64,000 nt of DNA from Flexilinea sp. (lineage in GTDB: Bacteria > Chloroflexota > Anaerolineae > Anaerolineales > Anaerolineaceae). The notes beneath the pieces are model-generated. The model was not told where the DNA came from. It ran no database searches and saw nothing but the letters and a program-made list of their open reading frames with translations. The translations under genes were made by a program, and so were the position numbers. Location: contig JAFRIR010000147.1 in NCBI GenBank assembly GCA_017432685.1, forward strand, positions 1 through 64,000, read 5' to 3'. Shown one piece after another: positions 51,750 through 60,911 of this stretch (positions are counted from its first letter, which is position 1; each line of letters opens with the position of its first letter).

Positions 51750-52668
51750 GCTTGATCCTTCTCTCTTTTCTCCTTATGAAAAGGCATTCCTGAGCGATGA
51801 ACCCTTGAGCCGCCATGCCTTTTCTCTGTGCGGTGGTCCATGCGCCGGGCTGCTTCGTGTCGAAAACGGAGAAATGCTGAGAGATGCGATGGAACGATGT
51901 ATAGACCGGAAGCTTCCTTATCGTGTATTCGGGGGAATGACCAACGTGCTGGTGAGTGATGATGGCTTTGACGGTGTGATTTTGCTGAACCGCAGTGGCA
52001 GCGTTTCTCATTCGGAAGACGAAAGCGGAAAAGTAACTCTTTACGCCGATTCTGGTGCGGGAATGGCGGCTGTGGTCCGATACTGCTGTGAAAACAGCAT
52101 CAGCGGGTTTGAATGGGCTGCCGGGCTGCCGGGTACGGTGGGCGGTGCGGTCTATGGCAATGCAGGAGCCTTTGGTTCGGATATCTCTCAGAGCTTTCTA
52201 TGCGGGACAACAGTTGACCGAAATGGCTGTGTATTGCAAATGACGAAGTCTGATATGGAATTTGATTACCGCTCGAGCGTTTTGAAGCGTGAGGCGAAAA
52301 ATTCGGTTCTGCTGGACACTGTCTTTCAGCTGCACAGAGGGACAAAAGCTGCAATCATAGCGGCATGTGAGGAGCACAGGGCAGCGAGGAAAGCTACTCA
52401 GCCCGTAGATGCGCATAGCCTTGGCTCTGTTTTCAAAAATCCACCGAATGAATCGGCAGGAAAGCTGATTCAGGCGGCCGGACTGAAAGGGTTTTCCATT
52501 GGAAAGGCCACTGTGAGCATGAAACATGCAAATTTCATCACAACGGAAGCCGGAGTGAGGGCTGCTGATTACCATCAGCTGGTGGTACATGTTCAAAAAA
52601 CTGTTTTTGAGCTATTCGGTGTTCTGCTGGAGCCGGAAATTGAAATGCTGGGGTTTGAAGCAAAATGA
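51742..52668 (+). CDS. murB: UDP-N-acetylenolpyruvoylglucosamine reductase
   Basis: 308 residues. It reduces enolpyruvyl-UDP-GlcNAc to UDP-MurNAc with NADPH and FAD. FAD-domain marks: GGMTNVLVSD and GLPGTVGGAVYGNAGA. The catalytic Ser lies in SLGSVFKNP (usually SAGSVFKNP) and the proton-donating Glu in LEPEIEMLG near the C-terminus. The N-terminal ~40 residues are less typical. It overlaps ftsQ by four bases (ATGA). Confidence 0.95.
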   Translation: MHKLDPSLFSPYEKAFLSDEPLSRHAFSLCGGPCAGLLRVENGEMLRDAMERCIDRKLPYRVFGGMTNVLVSDDGFDGVILLNRSGSVSHSEDESGKVTLYADSGAGMAAVVRYCCENSISGFEWAAGLPGTVGGAVYGNAGAFGSDISQSFLCGTTVDRNGCVLQMTKSDMEFDYRSSVLKREAKNSVLLDTVFQLHRGTKAAIIAACEEHRAARKATQPVDAHSLGSVFKNPPNESAGKLIQAAGLKGFSIGKATVSMKHANFITTEAGVRAADYHQLVVHVQKTVFELFGVLLEPEIEMLGFEAK

Positions 52669-53546
52669 CGGAAAGTAACGGCAAACCCGAAAATGAACGC
52701 CTGCGCAAGCTGAGGGAGCGCAGACAGGAGAGAGAAGCCCCGAAGGTCCCGGAACCGGTCAGACTGCAAACGCTTTATGTACAGAATCAGGAAACGGAAG
52801 CAGACCGGGAGAGGAAGCTCAGAAAGCGTCAAAATGCCGGCGCTCGCTGGTTTTCGGGGATCCTGGCGTTTATTTTCGGAGGTTTGACTGCCGGTTATTC
52901 CTTCCTGCCGCAATTTCGTTTCAGTGATATTGTGATCACAGGGATGGATAAAATCAACAAAAACGAGATTGTTTATTTTACAGGAGCTGTCGGAAAACCT
53001 GTTTTTGCCGTAAATCCGGACCAGATCCGTTCTACACTGCTGCAGCGTTACCAGGATATCTATGATGCCGTGGTGACAGTCGATTTTCCTGCTGAAATGC
53101 GAATCGAGTTGACAGAGCGGGTGCCGGTGGTGGAGTGGGATTTTGGTGGAAGCCGTTTCTGGATCGATAAAGACGGCATGGTGCTGAGTGAGAGCCGTTC
53201 ACAGGAGGAAACCATTCACGTTTATGCTGATGCCTATCCCGGTTCCCTATCCCAGGAGGACCGGAATGTGCCAATGTACTTCAGTAAGGACGTTTTGAAG
53301 ACTATCGTTACCATGGGCAGTCATGTCCCGGAGGGAAAACCATTGATCTATACCTATAAGAACGGTTTTGGCTGGGATACGGATGAGGGTTGGCGGATCT
53401 TCTTCGGGAAAACGGATTCGGATATGGATGAGAAATTAAGGATGCAGAAAAGTCTGACAAAGTATTTTCAGGAAAATAAGCTTGAACCGATTCTTGTCAG
53501 TCTTGAGTTTAAGGATGCTCCTTATTATCGCTTTGTGGAGAATTGA
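52665..53546 (+). CDS. ftsQ: Division protein FtsQ/DivIB
   Basis: 293 residues: a charged cytoplasmic region (about 1-65, Arg/Glu-rich coiled), one membrane segment (about 66-85), then a POTRA domain beginning FSDIVITGMDKINKNEI and the FtsQ/DivIB beta domain with LTERVPVVEWDFGG. It scaffolds FtsL and its partner at the septum. Position between murB and ftsA is standard. Confidence 0.93.
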   Translation: MTESNGKPENERLRKLRERRQEREAPKVPEPVRLQTLYVQNQETEADRERKLRKRQNAGARWFSGILAFIFGGLTAGYSFLPQFRFSDIVITGMDKINKNEIVYFTGAVGKPVFAVNPDQIRSTLLQRYQDIYDAVVTVDFPAEMRIELTERVPVVEWDFGGSRFWIDKDGMVLSESRSQEETIHVYADAYPGSLSQEDRNVPMYFSKDVLKTIVTMGSHVPEGKPLIYTYKNGFGWDTDEGWRIFFGKTDSDMDEKLRMQKSLTKYFQENKLEPILVSLEFKDAPYYRFVEN

Positions 53547-53548
53547 CT

Positions 53549-54781
53549 ATGGAAAAAGATGCGATTATCACTGCTATTGATGTCGGAACGACAAAGGTCT
53601 GTACGCTTACCGCACAGGTCGAAGATGAACAAACTGTACGCATCCTGGGTGTCGGCATTGAACCGACACAGGGCATCCGCAAGGGGATGGTGATCGACAT
53701 TCCTTTAGCTGCGAATTCGATCGCATCGTCCATCAAGAAAGCGGAGCGCGCCTCCGGACTCCAGATCGATAACGCGGTCGTGAGTGTTGCCGGGTCGCAC
53801 ATTTCCTCTGTCAATAACAAGGCTACGGTTGGGATCGTTGGCGGTGTGATCAGCAAGGAGGATGTTGCCCGGGTCCTGGAATCCGTAAAAGCGATCTCTA
53901 TCCCCAGCGGACGTACGATCATTCATACGGTCCAGCGAACATTCAGTGTGGATGGTATTGAAGGAATCCGTTCTCCGAAGGGAATGTACGGCTCGCGTCT
54001 GGATGTGGAGGCTCATATCATCACAGCTTCTGAATCTTCCATTGAAAACCTGCGGCAATGCATCATGACTGCCGAAGTGGATGTGAGCCAATTTGTGCTC
54101 AATTCTCTCGCGGATGCTTCTGTGCTGCTCACGGACATCGAAAAACAGATGGGCGTGATCGTCTGCGATATCGGCGGAGGTACAACGGACCTCGCGCTGT
54201 TCATCAACAACGACGTTTGGCACACGAATGTGATTTCCGTCGGCGGCAATCATATTACTGCTGATATATCCCAGGCTTTTCATCTTCCGACGGCTCAGGC
54301 AGAGGAAGTGAAGAAAATGCACGGCTGTGCACTGCCGAAATATGTGGATGATGAGGAATATTTCTACTGCCGCACCTTTGGCAAGGATGAAGCCGCCAAA
54401 TTCAGCCGCAAGCAGCTTGCTGAGGTCATCAATATGCGGGCGGAGGAAATGTTCCAGCTGGTTTTACAGGAAATCAAACGTTCGGGCTATGACAATCTGC
54501 TTCCGGCAGGGATGGTGCTGACCGGCGGTACTTCTTTGCTGCCGGGTATTGACAAACTGGGCTCGGATATCCTCGGTATGCCGGTGCGCATTGCGAAGCC
54601 GGAACGCATGACGGGTATGATCGACCAGCTGAACAGTCCGGCTTATTCTACGGCTGTGGGGCTGCTTTATTGGAGCATGCTGGTACAGGAGAGTTCACCG
54701 GAGGATGCAGGGAAGGGTGGCAACACGATCGTGAAGCCTGCAGACCGGGTTAAACGCTTCTTCCGCATGCTGCTGCCATAA
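53549..54781 (+). CDS. ftsA: Cell division protein FtsA
   Basis: 410 residues from the ATG at 53549 (GGAG upstream); a TTG two codons earlier is less likely. Actin-like ATPase that tethers FtsZ to the membrane. The phosphate-1 loop is IDVGTTKVC, phosphate-2 CDIGGGTTDLA, the adenosine motif VLTGGTSLLPGI. The C-terminal helix RVKRFFRMLLP is the amphipathic membrane-targeting sequence. Followed by a 110-base gap with palindromes and a separate promoter before ftsZ. Confidence 0.97.
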   Translation: MEKDAIITAIDVGTTKVCTLTAQVEDEQTVRILGVGIEPTQGIRKGMVIDIPLAANSIASSIKKAERASGLQIDNAVVSVAGSHISSVNNKATVGIVGGVISKEDVARVLESVKAISIPSGRTIIHTVQRTFSVDGIEGIRSPKGMYGSRLDVEAHIITASESSIENLRQCIMTAEVDVSQFVLNSLADASVLLTDIEKQMGVIVCDIGGGTTDLALFINNDVWHTNVISVGGNHITADISQAFHLPTAQAEEVKKMHGCALPKYVDDEEYFYCRTFGKDEAAKFSRKQLAEVINMRAEEMFQLVLQEIKRSGYDNLLPAGMVLTGGTSLLPGIDKLGSDILGMPVRIAKPERMTGMIDQLNSPAYSTAVGLLYWSMLVQESSPEDAGKGGNTIVKPADRVKRFFRMLLP

Positions 54782-54792
54782 TCGTTTTTATA

Positions 54793-54810
54793 ATCTTAAA
54801 TATTTAAGAT
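54793..54810. promoter_or_regulatory. Palindromic site 1 upstream of ftsZ
   Basis: ATCTTAAATATTTAAGAT, a perfect 18-base palindrome, 45 bases (centre to centre) upstream of site 2. Confidence 0.6.
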
Positions 54811-54831
54811 ATAACAAAATCCTTTATTTAT

Positions 54832-54860
54832 TTGCTAATCTTAAATTTTTAAGGTAAAAT
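54832..54860 (+). promoter_or_regulatory. ftsZ promoter with palindromic site 2 filling its spacer
   Basis: TTGCTA (54832-54837), 17-base spacer, TAAAAT (54855-54860). The spacer holds ATCTTAAATTTTTAAGGT (54838-54855), a near copy of palindrome 1 with two mismatches. A protein bound there would cover the promoter. Confidence 0.62.
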
Positions 54861-54891
54861 AGTTGCATTGGTTAGAAAATAGGAGAGAGAT

Positions 54892-56046
54892 ATGGAAAAC
54901 TTTGGAGAGAGTGGTGCCCGTATCAAAGTCATTGGAGTCGGCGGGGCCGGCTGCAATGCTGTCAATCGTATGATCGATGAAGGCATGCAAGGTCTTGAAT
55001 TCATCGCTGTAAACACAGATTCCCAGGCGTTGATCGCCTCAAAAGCCGGGACTCGCGTACGGATTGGAGAGAAGTCTACACGCGGTCTGGGTGCAGGCGG
55101 TAATCCTGAAGTTGGCCGTACCGCAGCGGAAGAATCCCGTGATGAGATCCGGGAAGCGCTGAACGGCGCCGACATGGTTTTCATCACTGCCGGTATGGGT
55201 GGTGGCACCGGGACCGGTGCCGCTCCGATCGTAGCGGAAATCTGCCGTGAGATCGGTGCCCTGACCATCGGTGTGGTAACAAAACCCTTCAGTTTTGAAG
55301 GTCCCCGCCGCATGAAGTCAGCCATGTCCGGCATCGATAATCTTAAACAAAACGCTGATACACTGATCGTTATTCCGAATGACCGCCTGTTGCAGATCGT
55401 TGACAAGAAAGTAACGATGAAAGCTGCCTTCAGTCAGGCCGATGATGTGCTGCGCCAGGGTATTCAGGGTATTTCCGAACTGATTACCATCCCGGGTCTC
55501 ATCAACCTGGACTTCGCAGATGTCCGCTCTATCATGTCCGAAGGTGGAGCTGCCCTGATGGCTATCGGTATTGGTGAGGGTGAAGACCGTGCCCGCAAGG
55601 CTGCCGAAAAGGCTATCAACAATGACCTGTTGGATGTTGCTATCACCGGCGCCCGCGGTATCCTGTTCAATGTCACCGGCGGTGAGGACATGACACTTTA
55701 TGAGGTCAATGAGGCTGCTGCCATCATTCGTGAATCCGCTGACAAGGATGTCAACCTCATCTTCGGCGCTGTCATCGATCCGTCCATGCAGGATCAGATC
55801 CGTATCACCGTCGTTGCTACCGGTTATCCGGAAGCGGATGCTTATGTCGGCAACCAGCCGACCATCGCCCAGGTCACTCCGGCTCGCCCGGTTGCTGCCC
55901 GCAATATTTACCAGCGTGAACCGGTTGAATCCATCGTCCGTCCGGTCTCTGAGACCAGTGATTCCGTACTGCCCGGTTTCCTGAGCCGCCAGAAGAAAGA
56001 AAAACTGGACGTCCCGCCGTTTTTGAAAATGAAATCAAGAGATTAA
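54892..56046 (+). CDS. ftsZ: Cell division protein FtsZ
   Basis: 384 residues, with GGAGAG just upstream. Tubulin-like GTPase that forms the Z-ring. GTP-binding marks: [11 protein letters not shown], the tubulin signature [10 protein letters not shown] and the T7-loop region [12 protein letters not shown] linker of ~55 residues ends in [13 protein letters not shown], the conserved C-terminal peptide that binds FtsA. It has its own promoter in the ftsA-ftsZ gap and a clear terminator, so it can be expressed apart from the upstream cluster. Confidence 0.98.
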   Translation: MENFGESGARIKVIGVGGAGCNAVNRMIDEGMQGLEFIAVNTDSQALIASKAGTRVRIGEKSTRGLGAGGNPEVGRTAAEESRDEIREALNGADMVFITAGMGGGTGTGAAPIVAEICREIGALTIGVVTKPFSFEGPRRMKSAMSGIDNLKQNADTLIVIPNDRLLQIVDKKVTMKAAFSQADDVLRQGIQGISELITIPGLINLDFADVRSIMSEGGAALMAIGIGEGEDRARKAAEKAINNDLLDVAITGARGILFNVTGGEDMTLYEVNEAAAIIRESADKDVNLIFGAVIDPSMQDQIRITVVATGYPEADAYVGNQPTIAQVTPARPVAARNIYQREPVESIVRPVSETSDSVLPGFLSRQKKEKLDVPPFLKMKSRD

Positions 56047-56100
56047 CGAGAATTCCCTTACAGAATCATAAATCAATTTTCGAAATCTCTCTATAAAACA

Positions 56101-56136
56101 ACAGCCGCTTTCAAACCGAAGCGGCTGTTTATTTTT
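56101..56136 (+). terminator. Terminator of ftsZ / dcw cluster
   Basis: Stem ACAGCCGCTT with AAGCGGCTGT, followed by TTATTTTTAATG. It may also serve the converging surface-protein gene on the minus strand. Confidence 0.85.
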
Positions 56137-56198
56137 AATGACAATAAACCACCGGCGAAAGCCGATGGTCATGATTGTTGAGGAACGCTTATCTCCGT

Positions 56199-58745
56199 TT
56201 ACTTATGATAACATCTTTCCGGACCTGCGCAGAGTTCATCCGAACCGAGCCAGGCCATGCAGATGTCGTAGGTCTGAAAGATCAAATACTCCTTAGTTCC
56301 GTCAGCACGCAGACTGTAGGCACCGATCTCGTCTTCCGGCAGCGCTACTACCCGGATCTCTTCTACCGGACTGCTGCCGTCATCCCAGAGCAAATACACT
56401 GTAATTGTGCCGTTTTTGTATGGCCGTACCTCATAAACAGAGACCGTGTATTGATTTTTGATCTTCCGGACATCGGTGCCTGTGCTGCTGTCATGGATCG
56501 TTTCAAAACCGTTGATCGGCCCTTTCGGAAATTCGGTAACTCTGATCCTGAGAGCACTGTCTGATCCGGCTGTTTCTTCCCTGTTCAGCACTGAAAACGG
56601 TATATTTTTTAGCGGTATTTCTTTCACATCCGGTTTTACTGTCAGCTGTACATCTTTTGCATGACGCAGGACCGTTTCTCCAGCGATGACCTCTATAGTC
56701 AGGGAGAAATTTGTCTCATCGATATCTGACGGTGTCTTGTAACTGCCGTCTTTTTTGATGTTGATGAAGGTGATGTCTTCCGGTTTGGTAATCGGATCAA
56801 TCGGTTCTTCCGGATTTTCCGGGGGCTCAACTGCGTTCCATCCGGCATACAGGGTGATCTCAGCTCTCACGGGCGTATTGAAATCATAGATACTGCTGAG
56901 GGAAGGATCTGCATACCAATTTATAAATATGAAGTTATCCCGGGTCGGATCATCGGGCCGGACAGCTGTCGAGCCGGAAAGGATCTCCTGCGATTCAATT
57001 TGGCTACCTCCATTTGTATCGAATGAGACCGTATAATAAGGCGTCAAGTTTGCCTGCAGAGTGGAGAAGTGATAAATCGTTACCGTAGATGTTTTTGCTG
57101 CCTCATTATAGATAATGTCTTTTTCTTCGAATTTTTCGATCACATTCCCGTTGCTGTCGTAGTGAATGATTTGCTGAGGTTTGAAACCGGTGTATATGGT
57201 AACTGTTATCGGCTGCTGTTGGTCCAGCATTTCATTGGTGACCCGAAGTCCGCCAATCTCAGCCGTTTGATTTCCTTCTTCATTCATTGTTTTGAGGATC
57301 GCTGCCGGATTGAGTTCAAAGGAAATGCTTGTGCCTGCTTCGAACTGTTTCGGCGTTATGGTTACCTTGATTTCGATCTTGATTTCAGATGCATTTCTGA
57401 TAGCTTCAGCTGCCTGAGCAGCGGGAAGCGAGCCGCTGCCTTCTATTGCCTGGGCAATAATGGAATTAACACCGGAGTTGTCAGTACCGCTGCTGAGTTT
57501 TACACCGGAGACTTCAGTGTTGGAACTGATCGCGGTGAGTGTCTCCTCATCAATGCTTTCCGGCAGGTTGCTGTCATCCAAATCGGATGTCGTGTTCGTA
57601 GTAACAGACGGTTCATCCGGTTCCGGGGTAATTGTTGCTTCCGGAGTAGTAGTTACTTCCGGGGTAGTGGTTGCTTCCGGGATGTTCCACAGTGCATATA
57701 ATGTTATGCTGCCAGAAGATCCTTCCGGGATTACAGTCACCGGATCTCCTTCGTACTCCGGATTATCATACCAGGCTGCGAAGGACTTGTCCGGACTGCC
57801 TTCATCGTTATACCATGGTTCGAACAGTTCGATTGGTAATGAAGACGGCATGTAAGAGGTCTGATTGGGATTGATCCATCCACCCATGGTGCCGGGTTCG
57901 ATCCAGCCTTCAGAGCTGTCCGCGGTGTTAACATAGATGATAGGATATTCTATATATAACGAGATCCAGGCTGATCCCTGCGTGGTGTCAGATCTGTAGG
58001 ATGCATTTATGTTCACACTTCCGACGCTGTGGATGGTTACAACACCATTTTCATCAACAGAAGCCACGTTTTCATCGCTGATGGACCATGACCATTTGCC
58101 GTTCGTTCCCGGATCGGCTGCAATTGGGTGAAGTGTCAGCGTGTTATTGTTTTCTCCATATATGACCGACAACCAATCTCCTTCTTCAAAGGAGGCTTCA
58201 GTATCCGTGCCGTTTATATCCAATTGGCAGTAGACAGTGTCTACAGGGTTCTGTGAAATATTTGATTCATAATTCACATAAATCAGTGCCGTTCCTGCCT
58301 TATGGATCGTCACCAAGCATTCATTTTTTTCGGTATCTTCTTCCATGTAGCTGAACTCGACAGAAGCGACATCCGGATCGCTGCTTTTCCAGGCCCACTT
58401 CGGGTCAATTCCCGGGTTTCCTGCATTAGCAGTCAGCCTCAGCGTATTACTGTTGTCTCCGAAAGTTAAAGTTTGATTTGAGCCTCCATCGATTGAAAGA
58501 ACAGCATCCGCTTTTGAAACCAATGAATCCTCCGCAAATATGTTATTTGTTGTTGTAAGAAGCCCTGTCAGGGTCAAGCAAAGGATGAAAAGAACAGATA
58601 ATAAATGGGAAAATGATTGATCGCATGAATGTACAATCAAAGAACAGGTGATCCGTGAGGCCTGTGCACGGCATTTCCGTGAAACAAAAAAAACAAAACA
58701 CGCGGTGAAAAACGAAGCGATCGCCACGGTTATCCAATCATACAT
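56199..58745 (-). CDS. Large surface protein: Big2-like and InlB-type repeats with Cys-bearing C-terminal module
   Basis: 848 residues from the ATG at 58745. Two hydrophobic stretches lie near the N-terminus (about 5-23 and 48-68); the second ends in a signal-peptide-like TNNIFAED. Two Big2-like domains (about 75-270), a WYN..Y-LYALWN-type repeat, a Thr/Pro/Glu linker (about 355-375), a ~170-residue helical/strand region and an InlB-type repeat (VSFDTNGGS..LYAGWN) follow. It ends in the module shared with the protein at 38653-40230: ALPEDEIGAYSL, FQTYDICMAWLG and CAGPERCYHK. Likely extracellular. The annotated start has no ribosome site. A better start (ATG 58771 with AAAGGA) is out of frame by one base across a run of seven C, so expression may depend on tract length. 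Confidence 0.75.
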   Translation of the reverse strand: MYDWITVAIASFFTACFVFFVSRKCRAQASRITCSLIVHSCDQSFSHLLSVLFILCLTLTGLLTTTNNIFAEDSLVSKADAVLSIDGGSNQTLTFGDNSNTLRLTANAGNPGIDPKWAWKSSDPDVASVEFSYMEEDTEKNECLVTIHKAGTALIYVNYESNISQNPVDTVYCQLDINGTDTEASFEEGDWLSVIYGENNNTLTLHPIAADPGTNGKWSWSISDENVASVDENGVVTIHSVGSVNINASYRSDTTQGSAWISLYIEYPIIYVNTADSSEGWIEPGTMGGWINPNQTSYMPSSLPIELFEPWYNDEGSPDKSFAAWYDNPEYEGDPVTVIPEGSSGSITLYALWNIPEATTTPEVTTTPEATITPEPDEPSVTTNTTSDLDDSNLPESIDEETLTAISSNTEVSGVKLSSGTDNSGVNSIIAQAIEGSGSLPAAQAAEAIRNASEIKIEIKVTITPKQFEAGTSISFELNPAAILKTMNEEGNQTAEIGGLRVTNEMLDQQQPITVTIYTGFKPQQIIHYDSNGNVIEKFEEKDIIYNEAAKTSTVTIYHFSTLQANLTPYYTVSFDTNGGSQIESQEILSGSTAVRPDDPTRDNFIFINWYADPSLSSIYDFNTPVRAEITLYAGWNAVEPPENPEEPIDPITKPEDITFINIKKDGSYKTPSDIDETNFSLTIEVIAGETVLRHAKDVQLTVKPDVKEIPLKNIPFSVLNREETAGSDSALRIRVTEFPKGPINGFETIHDSSTGTDVRKIKNQYTVSVYEVRPYKNGTITVYLLWDDGSSPVEEIRVVALPEDEIGAYSLRADGTKEYLIFQTYDICMAWLGSDELCAGPERCYHK

Positions 58746-58949
58746 ATCAGTTGGGGGGGTAGAACTAACATTCTAATAACATCCTTTCTGGAAGGGCCCA
58801 CAGAGGAAAAATCTTTTAGATATCATCAATATCAGATAATACTTCAATATATTTTACTATTGATTGTTTATATTGTATATAAAAAAATAATAATCAGATA
58901 AATGGCGGTGTTGGAAAAAAGGAAAATATATTATCTGCCCCGGCTGCAC
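58746..58949. other. AT-rich spacer upstream of the surface-protein gene
   Basis: About 200 bases, AT-rich, probably holding the surface-protein promoter on the minus strand. No gene seen. Confidence 0.5.
58753..58759. other. Seven-base homopolymer (C7 on the coding strand) at the surface-protein start
   Basis: With eight C, the ATG at 58771 (AAAGGA ten bases upstream) would read in frame into the surface protein; with seven it hits a stop within 14 codons. Confidence 0.75.
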
Positions 58950-59882
58950 TTATTGTCTATTCAGGATCTCTTTTGCCCGGATGATGTCCCGGCTGATCTG
59001 CTCTTTGAGGGCCTCTGCGGAGTCAAATCGCTTCTCTTCGCGCAGCATTTCGATGAACTCCAGCTTCGCGTTTTCGCCGTAAAAATCGCCCGTGGTGTTC
59101 AGCAGGAAAGACTCAACTACGACGCCAAGATTTTCCAGCCCGAAGGTAGGTCGTACGCCAACGTTGGTGACTGCCGGATGTTTGATCCCGTCGATAAACG
59201 CATTTACGGCATAAACACCGTTGGGCAGCGCCAGTTTTCCTTGTGGAAATTTTACATTCACTGTGGGAAAGCCAAGCTTCCGTCCCCGTGCCTCTCCATG
59301 GATGATGGGACCGGAAAAGAAAAAAGGATAACCCAGCAGCCTGTCAGCAGCAGCGATTTTTCCCTCATGCAGCAGCGTCCGGATACGGGTTGAGGAAATG
59401 ATATCCCCGTCCAGCACATCTTTTCCGATCACTTCGGTTGTGAATCCAAGTTTTTCACCGAGTGATGTCAGAACTTCGGCATTTCCCTCACGGTTTTTCC
59501 CGAGACTGAAATCCGTACCCATGAACAGGCGTACGGTATGAAGTCTTTCCGTCATCGACATCAGAAATTCTTTTGGGGAAAGGTTCATGAGACGGTCGGT
59601 AAACGGCAGGAAGATGACCCGGTCGATTCCAAGCTCATAAAGCCTTTGTTCCTGTTCCTCCCGCAGCAGAAGCCGTTCATCTGCGCCGAGTCTGCCGAAA
59701 AACTGGGCAGGCAGCGGATCAAACAGGATGGCGACTGCACTCAACCCGTTTTCCCGGGCATAACGGACCGTGTTGCCGAGAATGTGGCAATGCCCCCGGT
59801 GAAGTCCATCAAAGGCGCCGATTGCCGCAGCTGACTGACCCGTCAGCGGTTCTCCGAACAAATGCAGCAGATCCTGTTTCAT
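58950..59882 (-). CDS. ribF: Bifunctional riboflavin kinase / FAD synthetase
   Basis: 310 residues from the ATG at 59882, which overlaps the truB stop as ATGA; earlier in-frame starts lie inside truB. It converts riboflavin to FMN and then FAD. The N-terminal nucleotidyltransferase domain has GAFDGLHRGHCHIL and SSTRIR. The C-terminal flavokinase domain has GRKLGFPTVNV and the VESFLLN stretch. Common last gene of the infB-rbfA-truB group in many bacteria. Confidence 0.96.
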   Translation of the reverse strand: MKQDLLHLFGEPLTGQSAAAIGAFDGLHRGHCHILGNTVRYARENGLSAVAILFDPLPAQFFGRLGADERLLLREEQEQRLYELGIDRVIFLPFTDRLMNLSPKEFLMSMTERLHTVRLFMGTDFSLGKNREGNAEVLTSLGEKLGFTTEVIGKDVLDGDIISSTRIRTLLHEGKIAAADRLLGYPFFFSGPIIHGEARGRKLGFPTVNVKFPQGKLALPNGVYAVNAFIDGIKHPAVTNVGVRPTFGLENLGVVVESFLLNTTGDFYGENAKLEFIEMLREEKRFDSAEALKEQISRDIIRAKEILNRQ

Positions 59883-60796
59883 TGGTAAAAGACTTTTTTG
59901 GGTTTCCATTCCATGGTTTCCGGTACAAATTCCAACAGCGCGATCAGTTCTCCCTGTTCGGAAACAGCCTTACCGAATGTCTCATGTTCGCCCGGTTCTG
60001 CCGGAATTCGCCGTCCGTGGAGAATATTTGCTTCTGTTTCCATGTCCAGCATCACTTCTTCATACTCTCCCAGGGCATCGGCAGCAGGAATCAGGTATTG
60101 GTACCAGGTGCCATCCTCAAAAGACTTTTGAAGGTCGGAAAGCGGTACCGCATCACGGAGAGAAAAGTTGCCGCTGCGTGTCCGTTTAAGCCCGGATAGA
60201 TAGGCCCCGCAGCCCAGTTTTTTGCCCAGGTCATGAGCAAGAGAACGCACATAGGTGCCGGAGGAGCAGACGATGTCTGCAATCAGCTCCGGAGCTGCGT
60301 ATTCGATGAAATCAAAGGAATAAATGGTGACCTTGCGTCCCTCGAGCTTGACCTCCTGACCCTGTCGGGCCAGTTCATAGGCCTTTTTCCCATGGATCTT
60401 GATGGCGCTGTAGGCAGGCGGGACCTGGACGATCTCACCGGTAAATTCGGCCATAGCGTCCATGATCTTTTCCTCATCCTGAGGAATCTCGCGGCCGGTC
60501 TGCACCACATTTCCGTCACCGTCGTAGGTGTCGGAAACGGACCCGAAGCGGATCACTGCCTCGTATCCTTTTTTGTCGCAGACCAGGTATTCACTCAGCC
60601 GAACTGCAGGACCGATCAGAACCACCAGAACGCCGGAAGCTCGTGGGTCCAGTGTGCCGGTGTGCCCGATGCGGCGGAAGCCTGTCCCTTTGCGGAGAAT
60701 GGAAACCACGTCGTGTGAAGTCATCCCCGATGGTTTATCGACTACCAGAATCCCTGATATGGCGCTTTTTAGTTTTCGGCTGTCTTCATCTTTCAT
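59879..60796 (-). CDS. truB: tRNA pseudouridine-55 synthase
   Basis: 305 residues from the ATG at 60796, with GGGGGA upstream; an ATG at 60835 lacks a site. It isomerises U55 in the T-loop of tRNAs. Catalytic Asp in GHTGTLDPRASGVL, followed by the KKGYEA and YSAIKIHGKKAYELAR motifs; a C-terminal PUA-like domain begins near residue 225. Coupled to ribF. The gap to nrnA holds a heptamer array. Confidence 0.96.
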   Translation of the reverse strand: MKDEDSRKLKSAISGILVVDKPSGMTSHDVVSILRKGTGFRRIGHTGTLDPRASGVLVVLIGPAVRLSEYLVCDKKGYEAVIRFGSVSDTYDGDGNVVQTGREIPQDEEKIMDAMAEFTGEIVQVPPAYSAIKIHGKKAYELARQGQEVKLEGRKVTIYSFDFIEYAAPELIADIVCSSGTYVRSLAHDLGKKLGCGAYLSGLKRTRSGNFSLRDAVPLSDLQKSFEDGTWYQYLIPAADALGEYEEVMLDMETEANILHGRRIPAEPGEHETFGKAVSEQGELIALLEFVPETMEWKPKKVFYQ

Positions 60797-60883
60797 TCTT
60801 CCCCCTGAGCAAGATGCCCACAGGATCATTCCCAATCTGCCGGCACGCCGGCAGTAAAGGAAATATCCCTGTGTATTTTCTTT

Positions 60884-60911
60884 CTTATTTCTTATTTCTT
60901 ATTTCTTATTT
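60884..60911. repeat. Heptanucleotide tandem repeat, 4 units, touching the nrnA stop
   Basis: Four perfect copies of CTTATTT. The nrnA stop codon falls in the last unit. Confidence 0.8.
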
